From the NCBI GenBank assembly GCA_018655275.1, contig JABIJZ010000004.1, positions 207,337 through 271,336 on the forward strand: 64,000 nucleotides of DNA, in the 5' to 3' direction. Both the position numbers and the translations under genes were made by a program. Below the pieces are notes generated by a model. That model was not told the origin of the DNA and did not search any database. It was given only the letters and a program-made list of their open reading frames with translations. Below, one piece after another: positions 25,610 to 34,193 of the stretch (positions within the stretch are counted from its first letter, which is position 1; the number at the start of each line of letters is the position of its first letter). The DNA is from Candidatus Peregrinibacteria bacterium (GTDB taxonomy: Bacteria > Patescibacteriota > Gracilibacteria > UBA1369 > LOWO2-01-FULL-3).

Positions 25610-26128
25610 ATGGAATTTTCAGATGTTATAAAAAATCGGATCTCTGTGAGGGCGTATAATGGCAAAGAAGTTTCACAAGAAAATATTCAGGAAATTCTTG
25701 AAATGATGCAGTTGGCGCCGAGTGCTGGGCACAAGCAGGCGTACAGAGTTCGGGTTGTGACCGATTTGGAGGAGATTGCGCGTGTTGGGAAGGGCGCTGG
25801 GCAGGAGGATCGTTTTGAGGGGGCTACTGCGATGATTGTTTTCTTTGTAGTGCCTGAAGATGCTGGAGAGAGGTTTGGTGAGCGTGGTCGGGATTTGTAT
25901 TGTGTTCAGGATGCTACTTTGGCTTGTGCTTATGCTCAGCTTGGGGCGGCTTCTTTGGGTGTTTCGTCTTTGTGGGTTGGGTCTTTTGATGAAGCGGACA
26001 TGATGGAAATGTGTGGGCTTCCGGGCGAGGGTGGCGGGTTGAGGCCTATTGCTGTGACTTTATTGGGATATACTGATGAGAAGGTTGAGCGATCGGCGAG
26101 GAAGGATTTGAAGGATTTGATGGTTTGA
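25610..26128 (+). CDS. Nitroreductase-family protein
   Basis: FMN-dependent NAD(P)H oxidoreductase fold of 172 residues. MEFSDVIKNRISVRAYNGKEV carries the R-x-S-x-R motif that binds FMN phosphate. MMQLAPSAGHKQAYRVRVV is the second FMN loop, and LGAASLGVSSLWVGSF matches the family's G-x-G-(S/T)-x-W strand. The physiological substrate is unknown. It is 10 nt after rdgB and probably in the same transcript. The ATG at 25610 is preferred over an upstream TTG that would overlap rdgB. Confidence 0.88.
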   Translation: MEFSDVIKNRISVRAYNGKEVSQENIQEILEMMQLAPSAGHKQAYRVRVVTDLEEIARVGKGAGQEDRFEGATAMIVFFVVPEDAGERFGERGRDLYCVQDATLACAYAQLGAASLGVSSLWVGSFDEADMMEMCGLPGEGGGLRPIAVTLLGYTDEKVERSARKDLKDLMV

Positions 26129-26155
26129 GAGAGGCCTGGGGGTGGGCGCAGGGGG

Positions 26156-26184
26156 TTGACTTTTTTTGGATTTTGCGTTATATT
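26156..26184 (+). promoter_or_regulatory. Promoter of the 326-residue orphan gene
   Basis: TTGACT (26156-26161), a 17-bp spacer and TATATT (26179-26184), a near-consensus sigma-70 promoter 35 nt before the ATG. Confidence 0.65.
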
Positions 26185-26219
26185 TCGCGACCAAAAATTG
26201 ATTTTTTTAATGTGTTCGA

Positions 26220-27200
26220 ATGACTACTTATTCTGAAGCAGAAGTGCGTGCAGCGGGAGAAAATATTCTTGAGACCAAAGTGTTGGAAGAATCGGTTTTT
26301 TCTCGTGTTTTGGCTGTTTTTGATGCTGTGGATGCTGTACTCGGAGGCGAAATTTTTGACGAGCTTTCTGGAGAGGATGATTTGGCTCTTGTTTTTGAAA
26401 CTTATAAAATTGAACTTCATGCTTTGATTGAAGAAATGTATGCCAAAATGTTGAGGGTTTTTACTGATGTGGGGCATGTTGATACGGTTATTTATGGAGA
26501 TGAATCTTTGATGGATGATGATGTTTATGGGTTTTATCCTAGTGGTGTTATGTTTGGACATGATGTTTCGGCTGATTTGGATGAAGACATCGTGAAGTTA
26601 GGGAAGTGTGTGCAAAGGAGGGCGATACTCAGGCTTTCTAGCATTATTAAATCTTGCGAAGAGCGTGGTGTTGCGCTTGATCTTAGGTCAACGCATTTTT
26701 ATGATGTGGTCGATACTTTTATGGGGGAGGCAAGGTTGTTGATGAGAAGGTGTCTTTTTGGAATGATGACTAGTTGCGTTTTAATCGATGAAGGTTTCAA
26801 GAAAGCTTTTAGTTCTTTAGATTATGCTGGGCTTGATTCTGGGCACAAGAAAGAGCGGATTTTAAATTTTTTAAAGGGGCATGGTTATTTGTCTTCAAAT
26901 TTTAGTTTGGAAGATGTGCAAAATAAGGATTGGGTGTTTGGGTTTAATGATTATTTGGAAGGAATGGTCAGCTCGTTGGGGGCTTCAGCGGAGGAGGATG
27001 AAAAGTTTGATGTCTACTGTCGGTCTTTGCTTTGTATGTGTGCTTTGTACGAAGAAGGTTTTGTTTGTGATGAAGGGGATGACGAAGAGGTTTCTGGTGA
27101 AGATTCTGAGGACATCGTAGTTACAGGAAGTGGGCGTGGGTGGCGAAATGGAGGAGGTTTTTCTCTTAGTGTTGTTCCTTCTGTGCCAGAGAGGGATTAA
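26220..27200 (+). CDS. Hypothetical acidic protein (orphan)
   Basis: The 326 residues are mostly helical and acidic, with a Cys cluster near the C-terminus (CRSLLCMCALYEEGFVC) followed by an acidic stretch and a Gly/Ser tail. No signal peptide or membrane segment is evident, and I do not recognise the family. It has its own promoter and ends 3 nt before the convergent methyltransferase gene. Style and composition resemble the other orphans at 22.4, 36.1 and 37.0 kb. Confidence 0.75.
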   Translation: MTTYSEAEVRAAGENILETKVLEESVFSRVLAVFDAVDAVLGGEIFDELSGEDDLALVFETYKIELHALIEEMYAKMLRVFTDVGHVDTVIYGDESLMDDDVYGFYPSGVMFGHDVSADLDEDIVKLGKCVQRRAILRLSSIIKSCEERGVALDLRSTHFYDVVDTFMGEARLLMRRCLFGMMTSCVLIDEGFKKAFSSLDYAGLDSGHKKERILNFLKGHGYLSSNFSLEDVQNKDWVFGFNDYLEGMVSSLGASAEEDEKFDVYCRSLLCMCALYEEGFVCDEGDDEEVSGEDSEDIVVTGSGRGWRNGGGFSLSVVPSVPERD

Positions 27201-27203
27201 ATT

Positions 27204-27866
27204 TTAGGAAATCCTCACACTTACCAAAAGTCCTGTCCCTATTGGCAGGAGTTGGGTTTTGAAGTTTTTTTGGCGGGTGATTTTGCGTTTGTATGGGGCG
27301 AGGTCTTTTTTGTGGGAGGTTGCGTTGTCGGTAATTATGATTGAGCCTTTGCGGGTTCGGGGGAGAAGGGCTTCGAGGTAGCCGGTGTGTTCGTATTTTG
27401 TTGCGTCTAGGAAAATGAGGTCGAATTTTGCTGGGTGGTTGGGAATTGCTTCGGGGGCGTGGCCGAGGATTTGAGTGATTGTTGGAGATGGGCCAGTGGT
27501 GAGGCCAGCTTTTTCGAAATTTTCTTTTGCGAGGTTGAAGCGAAGTTTTTTGTGAGATTCGATTGTGTGGAGGTGGTGTGTGTGTTGGGTGTGTCCCGGA
27601 GGTGGGGTGTTTTTGGGGGACCTCTGGGAGAGCTTCCCGGAGGTGGGGTGTTTTTGGGGGACTTCCGGGAGATTCTTTTTTCTCAGGGCTTCTGCCATCC
27701 AGATTCCTGACACACCGTTGGATGTTCCGATTTCTAAGACTTGGCGGATGTGTGGTGTGTTGAGGATTAATTGGTGCAGAAAAAGGCCAGTTTCTGGGGA
27801 AATGTTCCAGAATTTGGTGCGGGTTTTTTCGAGTTCGTGTAATAGTGTTGAGACTTTTTTGCGCAT
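27204..27866 (-). CDS. SAM-dependent O-methyltransferase carrying a repeat-derived insertion
   Basis: Class I methyltransferase of the caffeoyl-CoA/catechol O-methyltransferase type, 220 residues. LEIGTSNGVSGIWMAEAL is the SAM-binding motif I, HTIESHKK the acidic motif II strand, FDLIFLDATKYEHTGYL the metal/substrate strand and GSIIITDNA the next strand. Between motif I and motif II the protein contains about 28 extra residues (from NLPEVPQKHPTSG to RSPKNTPPPG) encoded by the palindromic repeat at 27594-27670. Relatives normally have only a short loop there. The reading frame stays open through the insertion, so the protein is probably functional. The substrate is unknown. Confidence 0.88.
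   Translation of the reverse strand: MRKKVSTLLHELEKTRTKFWNISPETGLFLHQLILNTPHIRQVLEIGTSNGVSGIWMAEALRKKNLPEVPQKHPTSGKLSQRSPKNTPPPGHTQHTHHLHTIESHKKLRFNLAKENFEKAGLTTGPSPTITQILGHAPEAIPNHPAKFDLIFLDATKYEHTGYLEALLPRTRKGSIIITDNATSHKKDLAPYKRKITRQKNFKTQLLPIGTGLLVSVRIS
27594..27670 (+). repeat. Palindromic repeat family A, copy 2, inside the O-methyltransferase gene
   Basis: Unit 1 arms are TCCCGGAGGT (27594-27603) and ACCTCTGGGA (27620-27629). Unit 2 arms are TCCCGGAGGT (27635-27644) and ACTTCCGGGA (27661-27670). The period is 41 bp, as in the other two copies. The loop GGGGTGTTTTTGGGGG is shared. Because 41 is not a multiple of three, the two units are read in different frames, both open. Confidence 0.95.
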
Positions 27867-27899
27867 TTGGGTGGTTGTTGATATCGGCGCAAAGTATAT

Positions 27900-28913
27900 C
27901 TAGTCTCGGATGATTCGTCTAGCGACGATAACTGTGAAGAGAGATGTTAGGATGACACCGAGCAGGCCTTCGATTGCGGAGAAGATTTTATAAATGCCTA
28001 CTGGGTGGAAGTCACCGTATCCAATTGTGGTGTATGTGATGAGGCTGTAGTATAAGCTGTCGGCTAGGCTCAAGTGTACGTGATCGTTGTAGTAATTTAT
28101 ATTTTGGAGGGTGTAGTAAAGTAGAGCGAAAAGACTGATTACTCCGAGCATCCACACTACAATTCTGAAAATTGAAACTCCGTACTTACAAGTGAGGTCT
28201 GCGAAAATGAAGCTGAGCCATCGGAATGGATTGTGTATGCTCATTTGTTTTCTTCGACAAACCATTTCTCTGTAATGGTAGTAGTCTGCTTGTTTGTGTA
28301 GACTTGAGTTTTTGTACATTTCTCGGATTTGTTTGTATTGGATTGACGCTATGTGGTAGTTTTTTTCTTCTTCGTCTTTGAGTTTTTTGCTGAAAACAGT
28401 TGTTTGGTCTGTCAGGACCGCGCTCATGTTTACCTCGTGGATTTTTGTGTCGTGAAAGTTGCAGTTTATGAAACTTGCTCCGGACAAAAGGACTCCCGTG
28501 GCATCTGCTCCTACGAAATTACAGGTATTCAGGGCTGCGTTTTTGAAATTTGTGTGGCTTATGTCAGCGTCTTCGAAAAAGCAGTCATGGATTTTTCCGT
28601 CTTGGAAAGTTGCGTGTTTTAAAATTGCTCCTTCAAAATGTATGTATGAAAGAATTGCCATTTCTTCTTCGAATCCCGAGTCGTCTTCTTTTACTGGAAT
28701 TCGGAAGTCGAATCCTGACAAATTGATTCCTCGCAGGTCGATTGCTTCGGCTACTTCCTCATCGTTTATGTGTGGAAAGCCTTGAACTACTTTACGAAAA
28801 AGTATCGGGCTTAGGTAGCATCTTGTTTGTTTTATCTTTTTAACGAAAGCCCGGCCTTTTGGTGTGAGCCATCTTTCTCGGAGTTTTTCGAGTTGATCTT
28901 TTTTATAATTCAT
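27900..28913 (-). CDS. Pentapeptide-repeat potassium channel
   Basis: The 337 residues have a cytoplasmic N-terminal half with pentapeptide repeats (ISHTNFKNAALNTCNFVGAD region, about 100-175), then two transmembrane helices (IFRIVVWMLGVISLFALLYY and FSAIEGLLGVILTSLFTVIV). These flank a pore loop with the potassium selectivity filter TTIGYGD near residue 300. This is a two-TM Ion_trans_2 channel with a right-handed beta-helix as its cytoplasmic domain. The promoter lies immediately upstream, and the transcript appears leaderless. Confidence 0.9.
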   Translation of the reverse strand: MNYKKDQLEKLRERWLTPKGRAFVKKIKQTRCYLSPILFRKVVQGFPHINDEEVAEAIDLRGINLSGFDFRIPVKEDDSGFEEEMAILSYIHFEGAILKHATFQDGKIHDCFFEDADISHTNFKNAALNTCNFVGADATGVLLSGASFINCNFHDTKIHEVNMSAVLTDQTTVFSKKLKDEEEKNYHIASIQYKQIREMYKNSSLHKQADYYHYREMVCRRKQMSIHNPFRWLSFIFADLTCKYGVSIFRIVVWMLGVISLFALLYYTLQNINYYNDHVHLSLADSLYYSLITYTTIGYGDFHPVGIYKIFSAIEGLLGVILTSLFTVIVARRIIRD

Positions 28914-28919
28914 CTGCTT

Positions 28920-28948
28920 ATTATACTATAAAACAGGGCTTTGATCAA
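28920..28948 (-). promoter_or_regulatory. Promoter of the potassium channel gene, leaderless
   Basis: On the minus strand TTGATC (28943-28948), a 17-bp spacer and TATAAT (28920-28925). The ATG starts 7 nt past the -10 box, at the expected transcription start, so the mRNA is probably leaderless. Confidence 0.65.
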
Positions 28949-28976
28949 GGGGCGGTGGGCTTCTGTGTGGCTTTAT

Positions 28977-31727
28977 CTACTTGTCTATTTTGAATTCGAT
29001 CACAGATTCCGCGCTGTATCCGAGCTTGTCGATAACTTTGGCGCTTAATAGGTGGCGTGAGCTGTTTGGCAGTCGTTTTGAGATGTAGACGTAACCTGTA
29101 AATGGGGCTGATCTGCTGGTGTATTTTAGTTCGTCGTCTACGTAGAATTCAACTTTGTCTATTCCGTTTTTTGCGTTGTATTCGACGTAAACTTGGTTGC
29201 TGCCTGTTTCGAGTCTTGAGTTTGCGGATGGGCTGGTGATTGTGATCTCTGGTTGGTTTTTGGCCGATTTGGCGGTGTGGATGTCGTCGTATTCAGTTGG
29301 TGGGGTTCCGAAGGCTATTTGTACTCCAGTTGAGGCTGCTTTGTATTCTGAAGGGATTTTGTTTGCGGTGTCTTCTTTATACCAATTGTGGATTGCGATT
29401 GCCCAGTTTTCGTATGCGGCTATTGGTTTGTGGTTGATGTAGAGGACTTTTTGTACTGCGTTTTTGGGTGTGTGCGCGGTTGCGAGTTTTCCAGAGACTT
29501 TGTCGATGGTTACTTGGTAGAAGCTTGTATCTGTTTCTGTTGGTACGGCGAAACTTGCGAAAACTTCTTCGGCTATGAATGATGTTGGAGTTGTTGCTCC
29601 TGGTAGTAAGCCTGAGGTTTTTGCGATTTCTATGTGCCTGATTCCGTCTGGTTCAGGGAATGATTCTTCGGGTATTTTTGATAGGGCTTTTGCCATGACT
29701 GCTTTGAAGATTGGGCCTGCGGTGTCGTGTCCGTTTGCGTTTAGTTTCATTGGGGCTCCGTCGGTGTTTCCGATCCATGCACCTACGACTATTGACGGTG
29801 TGTATCCTATGACCCATCCGTCTGCGGGAGCTACAGCTGAGCCTGAACCTTCGGCGTCTTTTTTATTTTCTTTTGTTGATGTTCCGGTTTTTGCTGCGAC
29901 TGTTCTTTCTGCTACTGACAAGCTTGGGCCGATTTTGACTGATTCGTCGGAAAGGATATCGTTGATCAAGAATGCAACTTGTGGGTCGAGGACTTCTTCC
30001 AAAGGACTCTCTTTTTCTTCTTTGTTTTCGATGATATCTCCGTTTGCGTTTTCGATTCGGAGGATTGGTGTGAACTCTGGTTTCTCACCGTTATTGGCGA
30101 AAACTGAGTATGCTGAGACCATTTCCATTAATGGGATTTCCCCTGCTCCAAGTGCGAGTGGGTATCCGTAGCTGTGATTTTTGTCGAGAGAAGTTATTCC
30201 CATGTCGTGAGAGAGATCGATGATTTTATCTTGGTTGCCGGCGAGGAAGTAGGCCTTGATTGCTGGCAAATTTCTAGATTGGCCTAATGCTTTTCTGATG
30301 GACATTTGTCCCATGAATTCGCCGTCGTAGTTTTGTGGTTCGTCTGGGCCGAATTTTGTTGGGACGTCGTAAATTACGCTGGCTGGTCCGTAACCGTTGT
30401 AAAAAGATTGGGCGTAGACGATTGGCTTGAAACTTGATCCTGGTTGTCGTGGCCTTGTTACGACGTTTACTTTGCCGTCTATGTCGTCGTTGTAGTAGTC
30501 ACGTGACCCAACCATGGCCAGGATTTCGCCTGTTTTTGGGTCGACTGCGAGAACGGCATTGTTGTCTGCGCCGTATGCAGATTCGTTGTAGTCTCCTTTT
30601 TCGTAGGCGATTTGTTCTGCGTATTCTTGGAGGTCTGGGTCGATTGTTGTGTAGACTTTGAGGCCACCTTTTTCGACTGCATCTTTTCCGTATTTGTCTT
30701 CGAGCAATTGTTTTACGTGAAGGACGAAATGTGGGTAGGTGATAGGCTCTCTATACTCAACGAATTCTATTTCTTGGATTTCGTTTACGGCTTCTTGGCG
30801 TTGGCCTGCATTGATGTAGCCAAGGGTCTCCATTCGTGAAAGAACGAGGTCTGAACGACCTTGAATGTAGATTGATTTGTCTGGTGTTAGTTCGACGTGT
30901 GCTCCTATACATCCACGTATGTATTCTTCGATTTCGAGATCGACTTCTGCTTCCATTTTTCTCAAGAAAACTTCTTCTTCTGTGAAGTCTTTCAAAAGTC
31001 TTGAGTATTTGTTTTGGCCGTATGGATTGTATCGTGTTGGTGCTTGTGGAAGGGCTGCGAGGATAGCTGCTTCGCCTAGTGACAGGTCTTTCGCATCTTT
31101 GTTAAAATAAATTTCTGCGGCTTTTTGGATGCCGTATGCGTTGTTTCCGTATGGGATTCTGTTCAGGTAAAGTTCTAGGATTGTTGGTTTTTCGTATTCG
31201 CGTTCGACTCTTAGTGAAAGGACGAGTTCTTTTAATTTTCTTACGTAGCTTCGTTCATTTGAGAGGAAGGCGTTTTTTACGTATTGTTGTGTGAGTGTTG
31301 ATCCTCCTCGTGGTGTTCCGAATCCGAAAACTTCGTACAAAACTGCTCGGCCGATACCCATTATGTCGAATCCGTTGTGTTCCCAGAATTCGTCATCTTC
31401 GATTGAGATTGTTGCGTTGATGAGGTCTGTTGAGATTTCTTCTAGGGGGATGTATTCACGATTTTCTTCGCCATGGACTGTGTATAGTAGGTTTTCTTCT
31501 CGGTCGAATATTTCTGTGGATTGTGCGCCAGATAGTTTCTCGAGGTCTGAAACGTCGGGAAGTCCGATTGAGAGGACTGCGACGAGGCCTCCGAGCAAGA
31601 TTGTTCCGATGAGTGTTGTTGCGATGCCTATTGCGATTATCCAAAACAAAATTCTTTTTCCTAAATGCTCTTCTGAGCCTGGGACGTGGTGACGCAGTTG
31701 GGATACTAATTTTTTATAGTTGTTCAT
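28977..31727 (-). CDS. Class A penicillin-binding protein (PBP1A type)
   Basis: Bifunctional peptidoglycan glycosyltransferase/transpeptidase of 916 residues. There is one transmembrane helix at about 27-52 and a GT51 domain with EDDEFWEHNGFD (catalytic Glu) and RGGSTLTQQYVKNAFL. The transpeptidase carries PGSSFKPIVY (nucleophile Ser, about residue 432), SRN in GQSRNLPAIKAY, and KTGTS near 614. After the transpeptidase domain a C-terminal Ig-like module (ITITSPSANSRLETGSNQVY to the end) probably binds the wall. It lies 16 nt after pheT and may share that transcript. Confidence 0.95.
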   Translation of the reverse strand: MNNYKKLVSQLRHHVPGSEEHLGKRILFWIIAIGIATTLIGTILLGGLVAVLSIGLPDVSDLEKLSGAQSTEIFDREENLLYTVHGEENREYIPLEEISTDLINATISIEDDEFWEHNGFDIMGIGRAVLYEVFGFGTPRGGSTLTQQYVKNAFLSNERSYVRKLKELVLSLRVEREYEKPTILELYLNRIPYGNNAYGIQKAAEIYFNKDAKDLSLGEAAILAALPQAPTRYNPYGQNKYSRLLKDFTEEEVFLRKMEAEVDLEIEEYIRGCIGAHVELTPDKSIYIQGRSDLVLSRMETLGYINAGQRQEAVNEIQEIEFVEYREPITYPHFVLHVKQLLEDKYGKDAVEKGGLKVYTTIDPDLQEYAEQIAYEKGDYNESAYGADNNAVLAVDPKTGEILAMVGSRDYYNDDIDGKVNVVTRPRQPGSSFKPIVYAQSFYNGYGPASVIYDVPTKFGPDEPQNYDGEFMGQMSIRKALGQSRNLPAIKAYFLAGNQDKIIDLSHDMGITSLDKNHSYGYPLALGAGEIPLMEMVSAYSVFANNGEKPEFTPILRIENANGDIIENKEEKESPLEEVLDPQVAFLINDILSDESVKIGPSLSVAERTVAAKTGTSTKENKKDAEGSGSAVAPADGWVIGYTPSIVVGAWIGNTDGAPMKLNANGHDTAGPIFKAVMAKALSKIPEESFPEPDGIRHIEIAKTSGLLPGATTPTSFIAEEVFASFAVPTETDTSFYQVTIDKVSGKLATAHTPKNAVQKVLYINHKPIAAYENWAIAIHNWYKEDTANKIPSEYKAASTGVQIAFGTPPTEYDDIHTAKSAKNQPEITITSPSANSRLETGSNQVYVEYNAKNGIDKVEFYVDDELKYTSRSAPFTGYVYISKRLPNSSRHLLSAKVIDKLGYSAESVIEFKIDK

Positions 31728-31743
31728 TTTGGTGGTAGTTATG

Positions 31744-34179
31744 TTACAACCCCCTGATTTTGCCGCCGAGTTTCTCGAGGTTTTTGAAGATGCGAGATTG
31801 TGTCTCGGCCATTTCTTCGTCTGTGAGGGTTCGGTCTTCGGCTTGAAGTTTTATAGCGAAAGCTACGGATTTCTTTCCTTTGTCGAGGTTATCGCCTTCG
31901 TATAGGTCGAAAAGGTCAACTTCTTTGATGAGATGTTTGTCTGCTTTTAGAATTGCGTTTTTGAGTTCTGCGACTTCTTTTGTTTGGTCTACGACCACAG
32001 AAACGTCTATTTGGATTGGCGGGAATTTTGGCAGTTCTGAGAATTTTGTACCTGCTTTCTCGAGTTTTGTTAAAGATGAGAGGTTGAGTTCAAACATTGC
32101 AATTTGCTGATTTTCGAGTCCGAAGTTTTTTGCGATTTGGGGGTGGAGAACGAACACTGATCCCAAAGTTTCGCCTTTTGGTGTGAGAATTGTCGTAGAT
32201 TTTATTGGGTGTGCGTATGGGAGTTCTGATCCTTTTGCCAATCTGTAGTATGGGATTTTGAAATGTTGTAGAATTTTTTCTAGTGCTGTTTTCGCTTGAT
32301 AAAATGGTTGTTTTGATTGAGGTATTTTGCCTGGTTTTGCTACGATTGTTCCTGTTATCCATTTTTCTTCTAATGGGAAGTATTCCAAGTCTTTGTATGT
32401 GCGGCCGATTTCGAACAACTCAAAATGAGATTCGTATTTTATGTTTAGAGCGATTTTTCTGAGGATGTTTGGCACAAGTGATGTGCGCATGTGTGTTTGG
32501 TCTTCGGACAAATAATTTTCGAGAAGGACGTGGCCTTCTTCCGAGAGACCTGCGTTTTCGAAATCTTCTTTTGAGTAAAATGAATATGTATAGATCTCGT
32601 TGAGGCCGAGGCCGTATGCGAGGTATTTTCGGATTTCGTGTTTGGTTGTTCGTTCTATGTTTTCTTTTGGTAATCTTGCTGGGAGTTCTGGCAGTGTTGC
32701 TGGGATTTCTTCGTAGCCGTAGATTCTTGCGATTTCTTCGATAAGATCTTCTTCGATAGTGACGTCTTTTTGTGAGCGCCAGCTAGGGACTTCGACTTCA
32801 AGAACGTCTTTTGATTTGTCGGTGACTTTGAATCCGAGAGATTCTAGGATTTTAGCCATTTCGCTTTTCGAAATTTCGATTCCGATTTTTGCGTTTGTTC
32901 GTGGGATGTTTAACGTTAGTTTTGGTGCCTTGGTTTTTGCGTTGTGAATGTCGATCAGTGGGCTTGCGATTTTTGCTTCTGGGCACATTTCCAGGATTAG
33001 CTCGGTTGCTTTGGCGATTGCTATTGGGCAGTTTTCAGGGTCTTGGCCTTTTTCGAATCTTTGTGAAGCGTCTGATCTTAGGCCGTGTCTTACTGAGCTT
33101 TGTCTGAGCATGCTTGCGTTCCAATTTGCGGCTTCGAGGATGATGTTTGTTGTGTTGTCGTTGATCTCTGATTCAAGTCCTCCCATTATTCCGGCTAGGT
33201 CTAGGAAGTTTCCTTTTCCGTCTGTGACGAGGATGTCTGTTTCTGCGAGGGTTCGTTTTTTGTGATCAATGGTTTCTACTTTTTGTCCTTTTTTTGCTAA
33301 TTCAACTTTGAGGGTGTCGGTTTTTACGAGGTCTCTGTCGTATGCGTGCATTGGTTGGCCGATATCGAGCATTACGTAGTTTGTGACATCAACGATATTG
33401 TTGACTGATCTTACGCCGACGGCGTTGAGTTTTTGAACCATCCAGTCTGGAGATGGGCCGATTTTTACGTTTGAAATTAAACATGCTGCGAATCGTGGAC
33501 AAAGGGTTTTGTCTTTTACGTCTACTGTTAGCTTTTCTCCTTTTTCTGGGAATTTTTGATTTGCTTTGTATGGTTTGAGCGAGCTTTCTGTGATTGCTGC
33601 AACTTCTCTGGCGATGCCGTAGTGGCCCCAGAGGTCTGGACGGTGGGTGAGGGATTTATTGTCGATTTCGAGGACTGCATCGTTGTTTCCAAATAATTCT
33701 GTGAGTGGGATTCCTGGTTTTGGTTTGAGTGCGCTTAAATCTAAGATTCCCTGTTCGCCTTCGCTTTCTGGTTTTTCTATACCTATTTCGTCTGATGCGC
33801 ATATCATTCCTTCACTTTCTTCTCCTCGAATTTTTGCTTTTTCTAGGGTGACGGGAGCTCCTTCTCCGTGCCATTTAACTTTGCAACCTGGGGCTGCGTA
33901 CGCGACATACATTCCTTCTTCCAAATTATCCCCTCCGCAAACTAGCTTTGCTGATTTGCCTTCGCCGCAGGAAATTTTTGCTAATTTAAGTTTGTTTGCG
34001 TTTGGGTGAGGTTTTAATTCTGTGACGTGGCCTACCACAACTCCGTCTAGGAGTTCGTTGCCTTGGCTTACGCCTTCGACTTCAGCTGTTTTTAGTGTAA
34101 GAGTTTTTGCTAGATTGTTCGGGTCTAGGTCTTTTGGAATATCTACGTAATCTTTTAGCCAATTTAGGGAGATGTGCAT
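31744..34179 (-). CDS. pheT: Phenylalanyl-tRNA synthetase beta subunit
   Basis: The 811 residues have the usual layout: N-terminal strand MHISLNWLKDYVDIP, an OB-fold tRNA-binding domain (about 40-150), the B3/B4 editing region, the B5 domain (about 400-475), the catalytic-like core, and the C-terminal ferredoxin-fold anticodon-binding domain (FPPIQIDVSVVVDQTKEV, then VDLFDLYEGDNLDKGKKS). It forms an alpha2-beta2 enzyme with PheS, encoded 14 nt upstream. Confidence 0.97.
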   Translation of the reverse strand: MHISLNWLKDYVDIPKDLDPNNLAKTLTLKTAEVEGVSQGNELLDGVVVGHVTELKPHPNANKLKLAKISCGEGKSAKLVCGGDNLEEGMYVAYAAPGCKVKWHGEGAPVTLEKAKIRGEESEGMICASDEIGIEKPESEGEQGILDLSALKPKPGIPLTELFGNNDAVLEIDNKSLTHRPDLWGHYGIAREVAAITESSLKPYKANQKFPEKGEKLTVDVKDKTLCPRFAACLISNVKIGPSPDWMVQKLNAVGVRSVNNIVDVTNYVMLDIGQPMHAYDRDLVKTDTLKVELAKKGQKVETIDHKKRTLAETDILVTDGKGNFLDLAGIMGGLESEINDNTTNIILEAANWNASMLRQSSVRHGLRSDASQRFEKGQDPENCPIAIAKATELILEMCPEAKIASPLIDIHNAKTKAPKLTLNIPRTNAKIGIEISKSEMAKILESLGFKVTDKSKDVLEVEVPSWRSQKDVTIEEDLIEEIARIYGYEEIPATLPELPARLPKENIERTTKHEIRKYLAYGLGLNEIYTYSFYSKEDFENAGLSEEGHVLLENYLSEDQTHMRTSLVPNILRKIALNIKYESHFELFEIGRTYKDLEYFPLEEKWITGTIVAKPGKIPQSKQPFYQAKTALEKILQHFKIPYYRLAKGSELPYAHPIKSTTILTPKGETLGSVFVLHPQIAKNFGLENQQIAMFELNLSSLTKLEKAGTKFSELPKFPPIQIDVSVVVDQTKEVAELKNAILKADKHLIKEVDLFDLYEGDNLDKGKKSVAFAIKLQAEDRTLTDEEMAETQSRIFKNLEKLGGKIRGL

Positions 34180-34193
34180 TTTTTGCGGAAAGT

